Below, one piece after another: positions 16,039 to 24,578 of a stretch of 36,271 nucleotides of DNA (position 1 is the stretch's first letter; every line of letters begins with the position of its first letter). Both the position numbers and the translations under genes were made by a program. The notes beneath the pieces are model-generated. The model searched no databases. It saw only the letters and a list, made by a program, of their open reading frames with translations, and was not told the origin of the DNA. The stretch comes from an uncultured Clostridia bacterium (GTDB lineage Bacteria; Bacillota; Clostridia; Christensenellales; Borkfalkiaceae): positions 1-36,271 of the forward strand of contig CALVWN010000070.1 in assembly GCA_944367415.1 (NCBI GenBank), in the 5' to 3' direction.

Positions 16039-17853
16039 CTATTTTCTGTCCTTGTTGGTCTTTAAGATCTCCATGAACACTTCGGAGGGAACCTCCACCG
16101 TTCCGACCTGGCGCATCCGCTTCTTGCCCTCTTTCTGCTTTTCGAGGAGCTTTTTCTTGCGGGTGATGTCGCCGCCGTAGCACTTGGCGAGGACGTCCTT
16201 CCTCACCGCCTTGACCGTCTCGCGGGCGATGATCTTGCCGCCCACCGCCGCCTGGATGGGGATCTCGAAGAGCTGGCGCGGGATGGCGTCCTTCAAGTTC
16301 TCGGCGAGCATTCTCCCCCGCTTGTAGGCATGATCCTCATGCACGATGGTGGAGAGCGCGTCACACGCCTCGCCGTTCAGGAGAATGTCGAGCTTGACGA
16401 GCTTGCTGCGCTGATAGCCGTCCAGCTCGTAGTCGAAGCTCGCGTACCCCTTGGTGCGGCTCTTGAGTTCGTCGAAGAAGTCATAGACGATCTCGTTGAG
16501 CGGAAGCAGATAGTCGAGACGCACGCGGCGGGCGTCGAGGTAGGTCATGTTCTTGTACACCCCCCGCTTGTCCTGGCAGAGTTCCATGATGGAGCCGACG
16601 TATTCGGGCGGCGTGTAAATTTCCGCCTTGACGATAGGCTCCTCCATGTATTCGATGTCGGTGGGCGGAGGAAGGTGAGACGGGTTGTCGACGGAGAGCG
16701 TCTCGCCGTTGGTCTTGTGGACGAGGTAAGAGACGGAAGGCGCCGTCGTGATGATGTCGAGATTGAACTCGCGCTCGATGCGCTCCTGCACGATCTCCAT
16801 GTGCAGAAGCCCCAAAAAGCCGCAGCGGAAGCCGAAGCCGAGCGCGACGGAGTTATCCGGCTCGAAGGTCAATGCCGCGTCGTTGAGTTTGCGCTTTAAG
16901 ATCGCCTCTTTGAGGTCGCCGAACTTGCTCCCGTCGAGGGGATAGATGCCGCAGAAGACGACGGGCTGCACCTTCTTGTACCCGGGCAGCGGCTCCTTTG
17001 CGGGGCGGTCGGCGAAGGTGACCGTGTCGCCCACTTCGACGTCCTCGATGGACTTGATGCTCGCGGCGATATAGCCGACCTCGCCCGCAAGCAGCACGCT
17101 TTTGGGCTGCAGGTGAGGCGCGAACGCCCCCACTTCGGTGACGTCGTAGGTGCGCTCGGAGAGGAAGGTACGGATCTTGTCCCCCACCTTCACCTGTCCG
17201 TCGCGGATGCGCACGAAGAGAATGACCCCCTTGTAGTTGTCATAATAGCTGTCGAAGATGAGCGCGCGCAGCGCGTCCTTCGTATCCCCCTCGGGCGGGG
17301 GGATGAACTTGACGACCGCCTCCAGGATGTCGCGGATGTTCGTCCCCTCCTTGGCGGAGACGCAGGGCGCCTCGGAGGCGTCCAGCCCGATGACCTCCTC
17401 GATCTCCTCCTTGGTCTCATCGATGCGGGCGGAGGGCAGGTCGATCTTGTTGATGACGGGAACCAGCTCGAGATTGTTCTCGAGGGCGAGATAGACGTTG
17501 GCGAGCGTCTGCGCCTCCACCCCCTGCGTCGCGTCCACGACGACGAGCGCGCCCTCGCACGCGGCGAGCGAGCGGCTGACTTCATAGGTGAAGTCGACGT
17601 GCCCGGGCGTGTCGATGAGGTTGAACTCATACTCGTTCCCGTCGAGGGCATTGTAGTACATTCTCACGGGCGTGAGCTTGATGGTGATGCCGCGCTCGCG
17701 CTCGATGTCCATCGAGTCGAGGAGCTGCTCCTCCATGTCGCGCTTGCTCACCTGCCCCGTCAGCTCCATGATGCGGTCGGCGATGGTGCTCTTGCCGTGG
17801 TCGATATGCGCGATGATACAGAAATTGCGTAAAAATTTACTTGCCTTTGCCAT
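16039..17853 (-). CDS. lepA: elongation factor 4 (LepA), translational GTPase
   Basis: This 604-residue protein has the EF-G-like layout of LepA without domain IV. The GTPase domain contains AHIDHGKST (P-loop), RGITIK (switch I), DTPGHVDF and NKIDLPSA. It is followed by a beta-barrel domain and the LepA-specific C-terminal domain with [44 protein letters not shown], a very conserved basic signature. It acts on ribosomes, probably in initiation or in rescue under stress. The ATG at 17853 was chosen because the family starts at [23 protein letters not shown] and the promoter's -35 box lies where the longer frame would begin. It is the first gene of an operon with the MGMT-like gene and hemW. 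Confidence 0.98.
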   Translation of the reverse strand: MAKASKFLRNFCIIAHIDHGKSTIADRIMELTGQVSKRDMEEQLLDSMDIERERGITIKLTPVRMYYNALDGNEYEFNLIDTPGHVDFTYEVSRSLAACEGALVVVDATQGVEAQTLANVYLALENNLELVPVINKIDLPSARIDETKEEIEEVIGLDASEAPCVSAKEGTNIRDILEAVVKFIPPPEGDTKDALRALIFDSYYDNYKGVILFVRIRDGQVKVGDKIRTFLSERTYDVTEVGAFAPHLQPKSVLLAGEVGYIAASIKSIEDVEVGDTVTFADRPAKEPLPGYKKVQPVVFCGIYPLDGSKFGDLKEAILKRKLNDAALTFEPDNSVALGFGFRCGFLGLLHMEIVQERIEREFNLDIITTAPSVSYLVHKTNGETLSVDNPSHLPPPTDIEYMEEPIVKAEIYTPPEYVGSIMELCQDKRGVYKNMTYLDARRVRLDYLLPLNEIVYDFFDELKSRTKGYASFDYELDGYQRSKLVKLDILLNGEACDALSTIVHEDHAYKRGRMLAENLKDAIPRQLFEIPIQAAVGGKIIARETVKAVRKDVLAKCYGGDITRKKKLLEKQKEGKKRMRQVGTVEVPSEVFMEILKTNKDRK

Positions 17854-17890
17854 GCTCTTCGGGCGTTCTCCGTGCCGTTGTTTTTTCCCT

Positions 17891-17919
17891 ATTATACCGA
17901 ATTTGAAAAAAATTTGCAA
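17891..17919 (-). promoter_or_regulatory. promoter of the lepA operon
   Basis: TTGCAA (17914-17919) and TATAAT (17891-17896) lie 17 bp apart on the minus strand. Its -35 box is only 6 bp from the -35 box of the divergent plus-strand promoter. Confidence 0.87.
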
Positions 17920-17925
17920 CCGCTA

Positions 17926-17954
17926 TTGCATTCGTTGCGCGCATTTGCTATAAT
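17926..17954 (+). promoter_or_regulatory. promoter of the glycerophosphodiesterase gene
   Basis: TTGCAT (17926-17931), 17 bp, TATAAT (17949-17954). The expected start, six to seven bases downstream, falls on or next to the ATG at 17961, so the mRNA may be leaderless. Confidence 0.83.
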
Positions 17955-17960
17955 ACGGGC

Positions 17961-18704
17961 ATGAAAGTTCCCGAAAAATTGCTCACGACCCCCATCGCAC
18001 ACCGCGGTCTGCACACGGACGGCATTCCCGAAAACAGCCTCGCCGCATTCGAGGAGGCGGCAAAATGCGGCTATCCCGTGGAGACGGATGTGCGCTTTAC
18101 CCGCGACAGGACGCTCGTCACCTTCCACGACGACACCGTCGACCGCATGACGGACGCATCGGGAAACGTGTCCGCCTTCCCCCTTGCCCAACTGCGCGAA
18201 CTGCGCCTTGCGGGAACGCAGGAGCGCATCCCTCTGTTTGAAGAGTGTCTGGAGACGATCGCAGGCCGGGTGCCGCTTTTGTTGGAGATCAAGGATATGC
18301 CCGGCGTCTCGGGAAAGGAAGTCGCCGAGGCAGTCTATGCCGTCATCCGCAAATTTCCCGCGCTCGAATACGCCGTGCAGTCCTTTCAGCCCGCCTATCC
18401 CGCCGCATACAAAAAGCTCTGCCCCGACGTCATGTGCGGGATGCTCGGCATCGATAAAACATACACGAAGGAGGACTTTCACGGCTCCCCCTTCTGGCGC
18501 GTCAAGGCAAAACTTTTGCCCGACGTGTGCATGCGCACCGCGAAGAAGCTCGATTTCATCAGTTATTTTACGGAAAACTACCCCTCGGCAAAACTCGCCG
18601 CCTTCCGCGGCGCAAAGTTCGCGTGGACGGTACGCACGCCGGAGGAGATGGCGCGCGTGAAGCAGTACGCCGACAACGTCATCTTCGAGGGCTTCCGCCC
18701 GTGA
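17961..18704 (+). CDS. glycerophosphodiester phosphodiesterase
   Basis: This 247-residue GDPD-family enzyme hydrolyses glycerophosphodiesters to glycerol-3-phosphate and an alcohol. The catalytic pattern is complete: HRG at His14, PENSLAAF, then E41-x-D43 in ETDVRFTRD and H56 in TFHDDTVDRM, and LLLEIKD further on. There is no signal peptide, so it is a cytoplasmic enzyme similar to the short YqiK/UgpQ type. The start is fixed by the closeness of the HRG motif to the N-terminus. No ribosome site precedes the ATG, and the -10 box ends 6 bp upstream, so translation is probably from a leaderless mRNA. It stands alone and is divergent from lepA. Confidence 0.92.
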   Translation: MKVPEKLLTTPIAHRGLHTDGIPENSLAAFEEAAKCGYPVETDVRFTRDRTLVTFHDDTVDRMTDASGNVSAFPLAQLRELRLAGTQERIPLFEECLETIAGRVPLLLEIKDMPGVSGKEVAEAVYAVIRKFPALEYAVQSFQPAYPAAYKKLCPDVMCGMLGIDKTYTKEDFHGSPFWRVKAKLLPDVCMRTAKKLDFISYFTENYPSAKLAAFRGAKFAWTVRTPEEMARVKQYADNVIFEGFRP

Positions 18705-18717
18705 CACCGCCAAAGCG

Positions 18718-18746
18718 TTGACAAATGCACGCGGATGGTGTATACT
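18718..18746 (+). promoter_or_regulatory. promoter of the ilvA-ridA operon
   Basis: TTGACA (18718-18723), 17 bp, TATACT (18741-18746). It gives a short leader before the ATG at 18774. Confidence 0.88.
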
Positions 18747-18773
18747 TTTCTTTAACAGTTACGGGAGGCGGCC

Positions 18774-19970
18774 ATGCTCACCATCGAAAAGATCCACGAC
18801 GCCCGCGACGTGCTGCGCGAAGCGCTGTACCGAACGGATGTCATCCACACCAACAAACTCACCGACCGCTGCGACCTCAGCCTCAAGACGGAGAACCTGC
18901 AAAAGACGGGCTCCTTCAAGATCCGCGGCGCATACTACAAGATCGCCAGGCTCTCCCCCGAGGAAAAGGCGCGCGGCGTCATCGCCTGTTCGGCAGGCAA
19001 CCACGCGCAGGGCGTCGCGCTGGCGGCGCAGAAGAACGGCATCCCCGCCCTCATCTGCCTGCCCGACGGCGCGCCCATCTCCAAAGTGGAGGCGACGCGC
19101 AGCTACGGGGCGGAACTCTGCCTCGTTCCAGGCGTCTATGACGACGCCTATCAGCGCGCGCTCGAGCTGCAGAAAGAGCGTTCGCTCACCTTCATCCACC
19201 CCTTCGACGACGAGGACGTCATCGCGGGGCAGGGCACCATCGGTCTCGAGATCCTCGAACAGTGCAAAGACGTCGAGGCGATCGTCGTGCCCGTCGGGGG
19301 CGGAGGACTCATTTCGGGCGTCGCGTTCGCAGTCAAACAGGTCGCGCCGCACGTCAAAGTCTACGGCGTGCAGGCGGCGGGCGCGGCGAGCATGCTCAAT
19401 TCCCTCCACGACGGAAAGATCGAATGTCTCCCCTCCGTCTCCACCATCGCCGACGGCATCGCGGTCAAGCAGCCGGGCGTCGCGACGTTCGACTATTGCA
19501 GCAAATATGTGGACGGCATGATCGCCGTCACCGACGAGGAGATCTGCGCCGCCATTCTCGCGCTCATCGAAAAACAGAAGATGATCGCCGAGGGCGCGGG
19601 CGCGGCGGGCGTCGCCGCAGTGCTTGCGGGCAAGCTCCCCGAGCTTGACGGCAAAAAGGTGTGCTGTCTCGTCTCGGGCGGCAACATCGACGTCACCATT
19701 TTGAGCCGCGTCATCACGCGCGGTCTTGTGATGAGCGGCAGGCAATGCACGCTCAACATCGAACTTCTGGACAAGCCCGGGCAGCTCGTCGCCGTCTCGC
19801 AGATCATAGCAAAGTGCGGCGCGAACGTCGTGGGCGTCCACCACGAACACGCCAACGCGGGCAGCGAAGTCATCGGCTGCTATCTGCGCATCGACCTCGA
19901 GACGCGCGACTTTGCGCAGATCGCCGAGATCGAGAACGCGCTGCGGAACGCAGGATTCAAACTCTGCTGA
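18774..19970 (+). CDS. ilvA: threonine ammonia-lyase with C-terminal ACT domain
   Basis: This 398-residue PLP enzyme deaminates threonine (and serine) to 2-oxobutyrate through an enamine intermediate. The PLP lysine is K49 in GSFKIRGA. Also visible are the SAGNHAQGVA loop, the glycine-rich phosphate cup VPVGGGGLISG and a C-terminal SGGNID segment. Residues 325-398 (LNIELLDKPGQLVAVSQIIAKCGANVVGVHHE) form one ACT domain, typical of the medium-length form of threonine ammonia-lyase. It could serve isoleucine synthesis (ilvA) or threonine catabolism (tdcB-like); no other ilv gene is in the window, so the symbol is provisional. The ATG has GGGAGG upstream. The next gene, ridA, starts 12 bp after the stop. 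Confidence 0.92.
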   Translation: MLTIEKIHDARDVLREALYRTDVIHTNKLTDRCDLSLKTENLQKTGSFKIRGAYYKIARLSPEEKARGVIACSAGNHAQGVALAAQKNGIPALICLPDGAPISKVEATRSYGAELCLVPGVYDDAYQRALELQKERSLTFIHPFDDEDVIAGQGTIGLEILEQCKDVEAIVVPVGGGGLISGVAFAVKQVAPHVKVYGVQAAGAASMLNSLHDGKIECLPSVSTIADGIAVKQPGVATFDYCSKYVDGMIAVTDEEICAAILALIEKQKMIAEGAGAAGVAAVLAGKLPELDGKKVCCLVSGGNIDVTILSRVITRGLVMSGRQCTLNIELLDKPGQLVAVSQIIAKCGANVVGVHHEHANAGSEVIGCYLRIDLETRDFAQIAEIENALRNAGFKLC

Positions 19971-19982
19971 AAGGAGGATCAT

Positions 19983-20354
19983 ATGGTACGCATTCACACG
20001 CAGGACGCCCCCGCGGCGATCGGCCCCTATTCGCAGGCGATCAAGACGGGCGGCATGGTCTTTACTTCGGGGCAGATCGCCCTCGACCCCGCGACGGGAG
20101 ATCTCGTTGCGGGCGGCATCGCCGAACAGACGGAGCGCATCTGCGAAAATCTCAAAGCCGTCCTGACGGCGGCGGGCAGTTCGCTCGAAAAGACGGTCAA
20201 GACGACCTGCTTTCTGGCGGATATGGCGGATTTTTCCGCATTCAACGAGGTGTACGGACGGTATTTCTCCGAAAAACCCGCGCGCAGCTGCGTCGCGGTC
20301 AAGGCGCTCCCCAAGGGCGCCCTCGCCGAGATCGAAGTCATCGCGCTCGCCTGA
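19983..20354 (+). CDS. ridA: RidA family enamine/imine deaminase
   Basis: This 123-residue protein of the YjgF/YER057c/UK114 family hydrolyses 2-aminoacrylate and 2-aminocrotonate, the reactive products of PLP dehydratases. The signature residues are present: GPYSQA, FTSGQI, Arg101 in PARSCVAV and Glu118 in AEIEVIAL. The Arg binds the substrate carboxylate. The family forms trimers in the cytoplasm. It starts 12 bp after ilvA with a strong AAGGAGG site and is clearly in the same operon, so product and scavenger are made together. This is one of the better-supported functional links in the window. Confidence 0.95.
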   Translation: MVRIHTQDAPAAIGPYSQAIKTGGMVFTSGQIALDPATGDLVAGGIAEQTERICENLKAVLTAAGSSLEKTVKTTCFLADMADFSAFNEVYGRYFSEKPARSCVAVKALPKGALAEIEVIALA

Positions 20355-20360
20355 CAACAG

Positions 20361-20399
20361 AAAAACGGGGCGCCGCCGCAAAATCTGCGGCGGCGCCCC
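20361..20399 (-). terminator. terminator of the glgP-lipoprotein operon
   Basis: A 14-bp GC stem (20367-20380 with 20386-20399) is followed on the minus strand by GTTTTTC. Confidence 0.83.
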
Positions 20400-20408
20400 T
20401 CCTTCCGA

Positions 20409-20443
20409 CGCCGCTCCCCGCCTTCGGGGAGCGGCGCTTTTTT
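20409..20443 (+). terminator. terminator of the ilvA-ridA operon
   Basis: CGCCGCTCCCCG (20409-20420) pairs with CGGGGAGCGGCG (20425-20436) around CCTT, followed by six T. The two convergent units thus have separate hairpins placed in tandem. Confidence 0.88.
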
Positions 20444-21452
20444 ATTCGTTGTCGTTGGTGCCGTTGCTGAGTTCTTCGAGGATATCGATCTCCGTTCTGC
20501 CGACGTTGTAGCAAAAGAGCGTTCCCTCAAAGGAGGTGACGTCGACGATGACGTTGGTCACCGACCATGCGGACGCGTCGGTGTAGGTGAACGAGAGCGA
20601 ACCGCTCACGCTGTAATGCAGCCAGCACACCATGCCGCCGCTGAATTTGAGCGCGACCTCGTCAAAGGAAAGCCCGTCGCTCTCCACGACGAGGGAGCCG
20701 CCCGCCGTCTGATAAGCGGTCTCGACGCGGTCGAGAAGATCGGCCTCGAAGGCGGAGCGCATGGCGTTCGTGAGCGTGCGGAGTCCCGTCTCATTGGCGG
20801 CGTACCGCTTTCCGGAGCGCTCGTAGGAAAACGCGGAGCCGTAGTCCTCCAGCCCGAACAGCGGAAAGCGCGCGTTCTTTTGCAGGGAGAGCGTGCTTTT
20901 GAGCGCCTGCTCGTCATACACGGAGGCGCTCCACCGCGTCCACCCGGCATTGTCCGGGTTGTTGCGCCCGTACACCGCTTCGCCGAACTGCCCGTTGTGC
21001 TGCGTCACATAGTACGCCTGCGTGCGGTTGCGCTCGGCGCTCTCCGTCGTCTGCCCGTCCGACAGCACGCTCCGGACGGGACGGTCGGTCTCCGAGAAAT
21101 AGAGGATGCCGCCCGACGCGCGCTCGAGGATGGTGTTCGTATCGGAGACGGTCATGTTCTCGCTGAACGAAGCGCCGCCGCGCTCCGTCTGCGTGCGGAC
21201 GGCGGCGGCATACGACGTCTCCACGCGCATGGAGAAGCTCTTGTCGAAGAGCGAACGGATATTGCGGTTGACGGCGGGCATGGCGCCGAACGCCTGCAGC
21301 CATTCCTCCGAAGAGAGCTGCTGACTGGAAATGGTCGCGGGATCCGTCTCCGCCGTGATCTCCGTCGCGGGCGTTCCCGCCTTGCAGGCGGAAAACGCGC
21401 CCATGCAGAACACGAGGGCTCCGAGAAGCGCGGCCGCTTTGATGGTTCTCAT
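20442..21452 (-). CDS. lipoprotein of unknown function downstream of glgP
   Basis: This 336-residue protein has a lipoprotein signal peptide with lipobox FSAC (Cys23), a Thr/Glu-rich linker, and a long beta-rich extracellular part. Visible features are repeated Tyr/Ser-rich strands (for example SGGILYFSET and WLHYSVSGSLSFTYTD) and a central WTRWSASVYDEQALKSTLSLQ segment. The general look is that of LppX/LolA-like or other lipid-binding beta-sheet lipoproteins, but I cannot assign a family. The ATG at 21452 lies 16 bp after the glgP stop with AGGT-type sites nearby. The longer open frame reads back through glgP and is not credible. It shares the glgP promoter; a functional tie to glycogen is not evident. 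Confidence 0.72.
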   Translation of the reverse strand: MRTIKAAALLGALVFCMGAFSACKAGTPATEITAETDPATISSQQLSSEEWLQAFGAMPAVNRNIRSLFDKSFSMRVETSYAAAVRTQTERGGASFSENMTVSDTNTILERASGGILYFSETDRPVRSVLSDGQTTESAERNRTQAYYVTQHNGQFGEAVYGRNNPDNAGWTRWSASVYDEQALKSTLSLQKNARFPLFGLEDYGSAFSYERSGKRYAANETGLRTLTNAMRSAFEADLLDRVETAYQTAGGSLVVESDGLSFDEVALKFSGGMVCWLHYSVSGSLSFTYTDASAWSVTNVIVDVTSFEGTLFCYNVGRTEIDILEELSNGTNDNE

Positions 21453-21468
21453 TCGCCTACCTGCCTTT

Positions 21469-23772
21469 TCAGAGTTTCCAGATGAGTTTTGCGTAATCGG
21501 TGACCGAGCGATCCGCCGAGAACTTGCCGACGGAAGCCATGTTGATGAGACACTTCCTGTTGAAGCCGTCGGTGCCGAAATCGTATAAAAGCTGCGTTTT
21601 GACGCGAACGTAGTCGGCAAAATCGTACAAAACGAGATAGCGGTCAGGCTCGTAGCCGCCCGTCATGCTCTCGTAGAGCTTGCGCAGCATCCCCGAATCG
21701 TCATGCAGCGTTCCGTCCACGAGCGTCTCCAGGGCGCGCTTCAAGCGCGGGTTCTGCTCGAGGATCTCGCGCGGGCAGTAATACTGCTTGATCGCCGCGA
21801 CCTCTTCCACCGTCGCACCGAAGATATAGTTGTTCTCCGCGCCCGCTTCCTCGCAGATCTCCACGTTCGCGCCGTCCAGCGTGCCGAGCGTCACGGTGCC
21901 GTTGAGCATGAACTTCATGTTGCTCGTACCCGACGCCTCCATGCCCGCGAGCGAGATCTGCTCGGAGATGTCCGCCGCGCAGACGATCTTCTCGGCATAG
22001 GAGACGTTGTAGTTCTGCACGAACACCACCTTCATCTTGTCGGCGACCTCGGGATCGCCGTTGACGAGCGCGGCGATCTCGTTGATGAACTTGATGATCG
22101 CTTTCGCAATATAGTAGCCGGGAGAAGCCTTCGCGCCGAAGATGAACGCCGTGGGCGGGAAGTCGGTGATGTCGCCGTCCTTGATGCCGAAGTAGTACCA
22201 CAGTACGGAGAGCGCGTTGAGCATCTGGCGCTTGTACTCATGCAGACGCTTGACCTGAACGTCGAAGATGAAGTCGGGGGAAATGGCGACGCCCTCGTGT
22301 TCGAAGATGTAGTCGGCGAGCTTTTGCTTGTTCTCCTTCTTGATGCGCACGAACTCGGGCAGCATCTCGTCGAGATAGGGCTTGATCTTTTTGAGTTCGG
22401 GAAGACGGGTGTGCCAGACGGTGCCGATCTTGCCGTCGATGAGGCGCGCCATCGCGGGGTTGTTGAGGAGCAGCCATCTTCTCGGCGTGATGCCGTTGGT
22501 GATGTTGACGAACTTGTCGGGATAGCGCTCGTACCAGTTCTTGAACGTCTGCGTCTTTAAGATATTGGTGTGGATCTCCGCGACGCCGTTGACGTGCGAG
22601 GAGACATAGATGGCGAGATTTGCCATATGCACCACGTTGTCGCGCACGATGTAGAACGCGTTGGGATCGACCCCCTCGCTCTGCAGGCGCTGCTGGCAGG
22701 TGACGATCTGCTCGTACACGTCGGGCAGAAGATCGGAGAGCGCGAGCGCGTCCCACTTCTCAAGCGCCTCCGCCATGATGGTGTGGTTGGTGAAATTGAA
22801 GCACTTGTGGCAGACGTCAAACGCCTCCTCGAAGGAAAGCCCCTCCAACTGCAGAAGGCGCAGGAGTTCGGGGATGGCGATGACGGGATGGGTGTCGTTG
22901 AGCTGGAAGCACCACTTCTCGGGCAGCGTGCGAAGATCCTTGCCCGCCGCCTTGTACTTTCCGACGATGTCCTGCAGCGACGCGCTGACCATGAAGTATT
23001 GCTGCCGCAGGCGCAGGATCTTGCCCACCATCGTGTTGTCGTTGGGATAGAGCACGTCGGTGATCTTGGTCGCGTTGAAATTCTCGTTCGCCTTGACCTC
23101 GCCGCGCATCTCGTTGAAGGAAGCGAAGTCGAACGCCTGCACCGGCTCGCTCTGCCACAGGCGCAGCGTGTTGACGACCCCGTTTTTATAGCCGAAGATG
23201 GGCATATCGTAGGGAACGGCGCGCACCGTCTGATCGGCGAAGCGCACGAGCACCGCGTCGCGCTCCACTCTCACGCTCCACGGATCCCCCCACTTGAGCC
23301 AGTCGTCGCCCTCCTCGTGCTGGAAACCGTTCTCGAAGGTCTGGCGGAACAGCCCGTAGCGGTAGCGGATGCCGTAGCCGTCGAGGGCGATGTCCTTGCT
23401 CGCCGCCGATTCGAGATAGCAGGCGGCAAGTCTGCCCAATCCCCCGTTGCCGAGCGCGGCGTCCTCCACCTCTTCAAACTGGTTGAGGTCTTCGCCCACG
23501 CTCTTCAGGGCGTCGCCCACCTCCTCGAGGATGCCGAGATTGAGAAGATTGGAATAGATGGCTCTGCCCATCAGAAATTCCGCCGAAAAATATCCGCAGC
23601 GGCGGCGGCGGGATTTCTTCTCCTTGCTCCAGTCGTCGTACGCCTCTTCCATGACCGCCTTGGAGACGGCGTTATACAGCTCGCGTCTGCCCGCAGACTT
23701 CAGATCGCAGGCATAATCCGCATGGAGGACGCGTTCCACGTCCGCAAGAAATGTTGCCCTGTCAAATTTCAT
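21469..23772 (-). CDS. glgP: glycogen/alpha-glucan phosphorylase
   Basis: This 767-residue enzyme releases glucose-1-phosphate from alpha-1,4-glucans with phosphate and PLP. The PLP lysine is K620 in EASGTSNMKFMLNG. Other family blocks are ALGNGGLGRLAACYLES, GYGIRYRYGLFRQ, FQLNDTHPVIAIPELLRLL and TNGITPRRW. It is shorter than typical GlgP (about 800 residues or more), mainly through a trimmed N-terminus. That part carries the allosteric sites in the muscle enzyme, so regulation may be simpler. The ATG at 23772 has GGGAG upstream. A short GC hairpin lies in the leader just before the ribosome site. No glgA, glgB or glgC gene is in the window; the only co-transcribed gene is a lipoprotein. Confidence 0.96.
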   Translation of the reverse strand: MKFDRATFLADVERVLHADYACDLKSAGRRELYNAVSKAVMEEAYDDWSKEKKSRRRRCGYFSAEFLMGRAIYSNLLNLGILEEVGDALKSVGEDLNQFEEVEDAALGNGGLGRLAACYLESAASKDIALDGYGIRYRYGLFRQTFENGFQHEEGDDWLKWGDPWSVRVERDAVLVRFADQTVRAVPYDMPIFGYKNGVVNTLRLWQSEPVQAFDFASFNEMRGEVKANENFNATKITDVLYPNDNTMVGKILRLRQQYFMVSASLQDIVGKYKAAGKDLRTLPEKWCFQLNDTHPVIAIPELLRLLQLEGLSFEEAFDVCHKCFNFTNHTIMAEALEKWDALALSDLLPDVYEQIVTCQQRLQSEGVDPNAFYIVRDNVVHMANLAIYVSSHVNGVAEIHTNILKTQTFKNWYERYPDKFVNITNGITPRRWLLLNNPAMARLIDGKIGTVWHTRLPELKKIKPYLDEMLPEFVRIKKENKQKLADYIFEHEGVAISPDFIFDVQVKRLHEYKRQMLNALSVLWYYFGIKDGDITDFPPTAFIFGAKASPGYYIAKAIIKFINEIAALVNGDPEVADKMKVVFVQNYNVSYAEKIVCAADISEQISLAGMEASGTSNMKFMLNGTVTLGTLDGANVEICEEAGAENNYIFGATVEEVAAIKQYYCPREILEQNPRLKRALETLVDGTLHDDSGMLRKLYESMTGGYEPDRYLVLYDFADYVRVKTQLLYDFGTDGFNRKCLINMASVGKFSADRSVTDYAKLIWKL

Positions 23773-23789
23773 GATATTTCACTCCCGAT

Positions 23790-23805
23790 CCCCCGCTTTC
23801 GGGGG
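23790..23805 (-). promoter_or_regulatory. leader hairpin before glgP
   Basis: CCCCCG and CGGGGG pair around CTTT, ending a few bases before the glgP ribosome site. There is no T tract, so it is not a terminator. It could influence translation or mRNA stability. Confidence 0.4.
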
Positions 23806-23848
23806 CTGCTGTCTCTTCGTACTGCGTCGTCCGTCCGACACGGGCTAA

Positions 23849-23877
23849 ATTGTACCACACGCGCGCGGCTGTGTCAA
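23849..23877 (-). promoter_or_regulatory. promoter of glgP
   Basis: TTGACA (23872-23877) and TACAAT (23849-23854) lie 17 bp apart on the minus strand. The leader is about 70 nt. Confidence 0.87.
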
Positions 23878-23964
23878 ACGCTTTCCTCCATAAAAAAAGC
23901 GGGCGCGGGCGGAATGATCGCAAGAAAATTTTTCCGACAAATTTTTACATTTCCTAAAATAGTA

Positions 23965-23993
23965 TTGAAAAATTCCCGCGGATATGATATAAT
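23965..23993 (+). promoter_or_regulatory. promoter of the hydrogenase operon
   Basis: TTGAAA (23965-23970), 17 bp, TATAAT (23988-23993). The predicted start is at 24000 or 24001, exactly where a short open frame begins. Confidence 0.85.
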
Positions 23994-24000
23994 AGTCCTA

Positions 24001-24081
24001 ATGTCATCGCATTGTCCGCCCTCCGAAGATTGGGGAAGGACGTCATCGTGCAGAACATATATGATCAGGAGGTTGTTATGA
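24001..24081 (+). CDS. possible 26-residue leader peptide before hydC
   Basis: An ATG at 24001 opens a 26-codon frame (beginning MSSHCPPSEDW) with two Cys, ending at a TGA that overlaps the hydC start as ATGA. The predicted transcription start falls at or one base before this ATG, so it would be translated from a leaderless end. Translation through the hydC ribosome site could couple or control hydC expression. No run of a single regulatory codon is present, so classical attenuation by amino acid supply is not suggested. It could be a chance frame. Confidence 0.35.
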   Translation: MSSHCPPSEDWGRTSSCRTYMIRRLL

Positions 24082-24578
24082 AAGAGTGTGAAGCATCGTG
24101 CGGAACGCCCGAGCAGCTGGAAAAACTCAAAGCTGTCATCGAGGAATCCCGCTCGACGCCGGGTTGCCTCATGCACATCTTGCAGGAGGCGCAGGGAATT
24201 TACGGATATCTCCCCATGCCCGTGCAGAAGGTGATCGCGGAGGGACTGAATATCTCCCTCGCCGAGGTGTACGGGGTGGTGACGTTCTACTCCCAGTTCT
24301 CCTTGAAGCCCAAGGGAAAGTACCGCATCAGCGTATGCCTGGGCACTGCGTGCTACGTCAAAGGCTCGGACAAGATCCTCGAAGAGGTGGAAAAAGAGCT
24401 GGGCATCAAGTGCGGCGAATGTACGCCGGACGGACTGTTCTCCATCGACAGCTGCCGCTGCGTGGGCGCGTGCGGACTTGCCCCCGTCATGACGATCAAC
24501 GAGGACGTGCACGGCAAGCTCAAACCCGAGATGGTCAAGGGCATCCTTGACAAGTACAGAGAGGAGGCAAAGGCATGA
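24078..24578 (+). CDS. hydC: [FeFe] hydrogenase NuoE-like subunit HydC
   Basis: This 166-residue subunit has the thioredoxin-like [2Fe-2S] fold of NuoE. The four cluster cysteines are in CLGTACYVKG and CRCVGACGLAPVM. The N-terminal helical part contains GYLPMPVQKVIAEGLNISLAEVYGVVTFYSQF, the usual NuoE signature. In HydABC-type hydrogenases it passes electrons between the flavoprotein HydB and the catalytic HydA. The start is the ATG at 24078 with AGGAGG six bases upstream; the longer TTG-started frame has no ribosome site. It is the first gene of the operon, and its stop overlaps the hydB start by four bases. The symbol follows Thermotoga/Moorella naming. Confidence 0.93.
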   Translation: MKECEASCGTPEQLEKLKAVIEESRSTPGCLMHILQEAQGIYGYLPMPVQKVIAEGLNISLAEVYGVVTFYSQFSLKPKGKYRISVCLGTACYVKGSDKILEEVEKELGIKCGECTPDGLFSIDSCRCVGACGLAPVMTINEDVHGKLKPEMVKGILDKYREEAKA

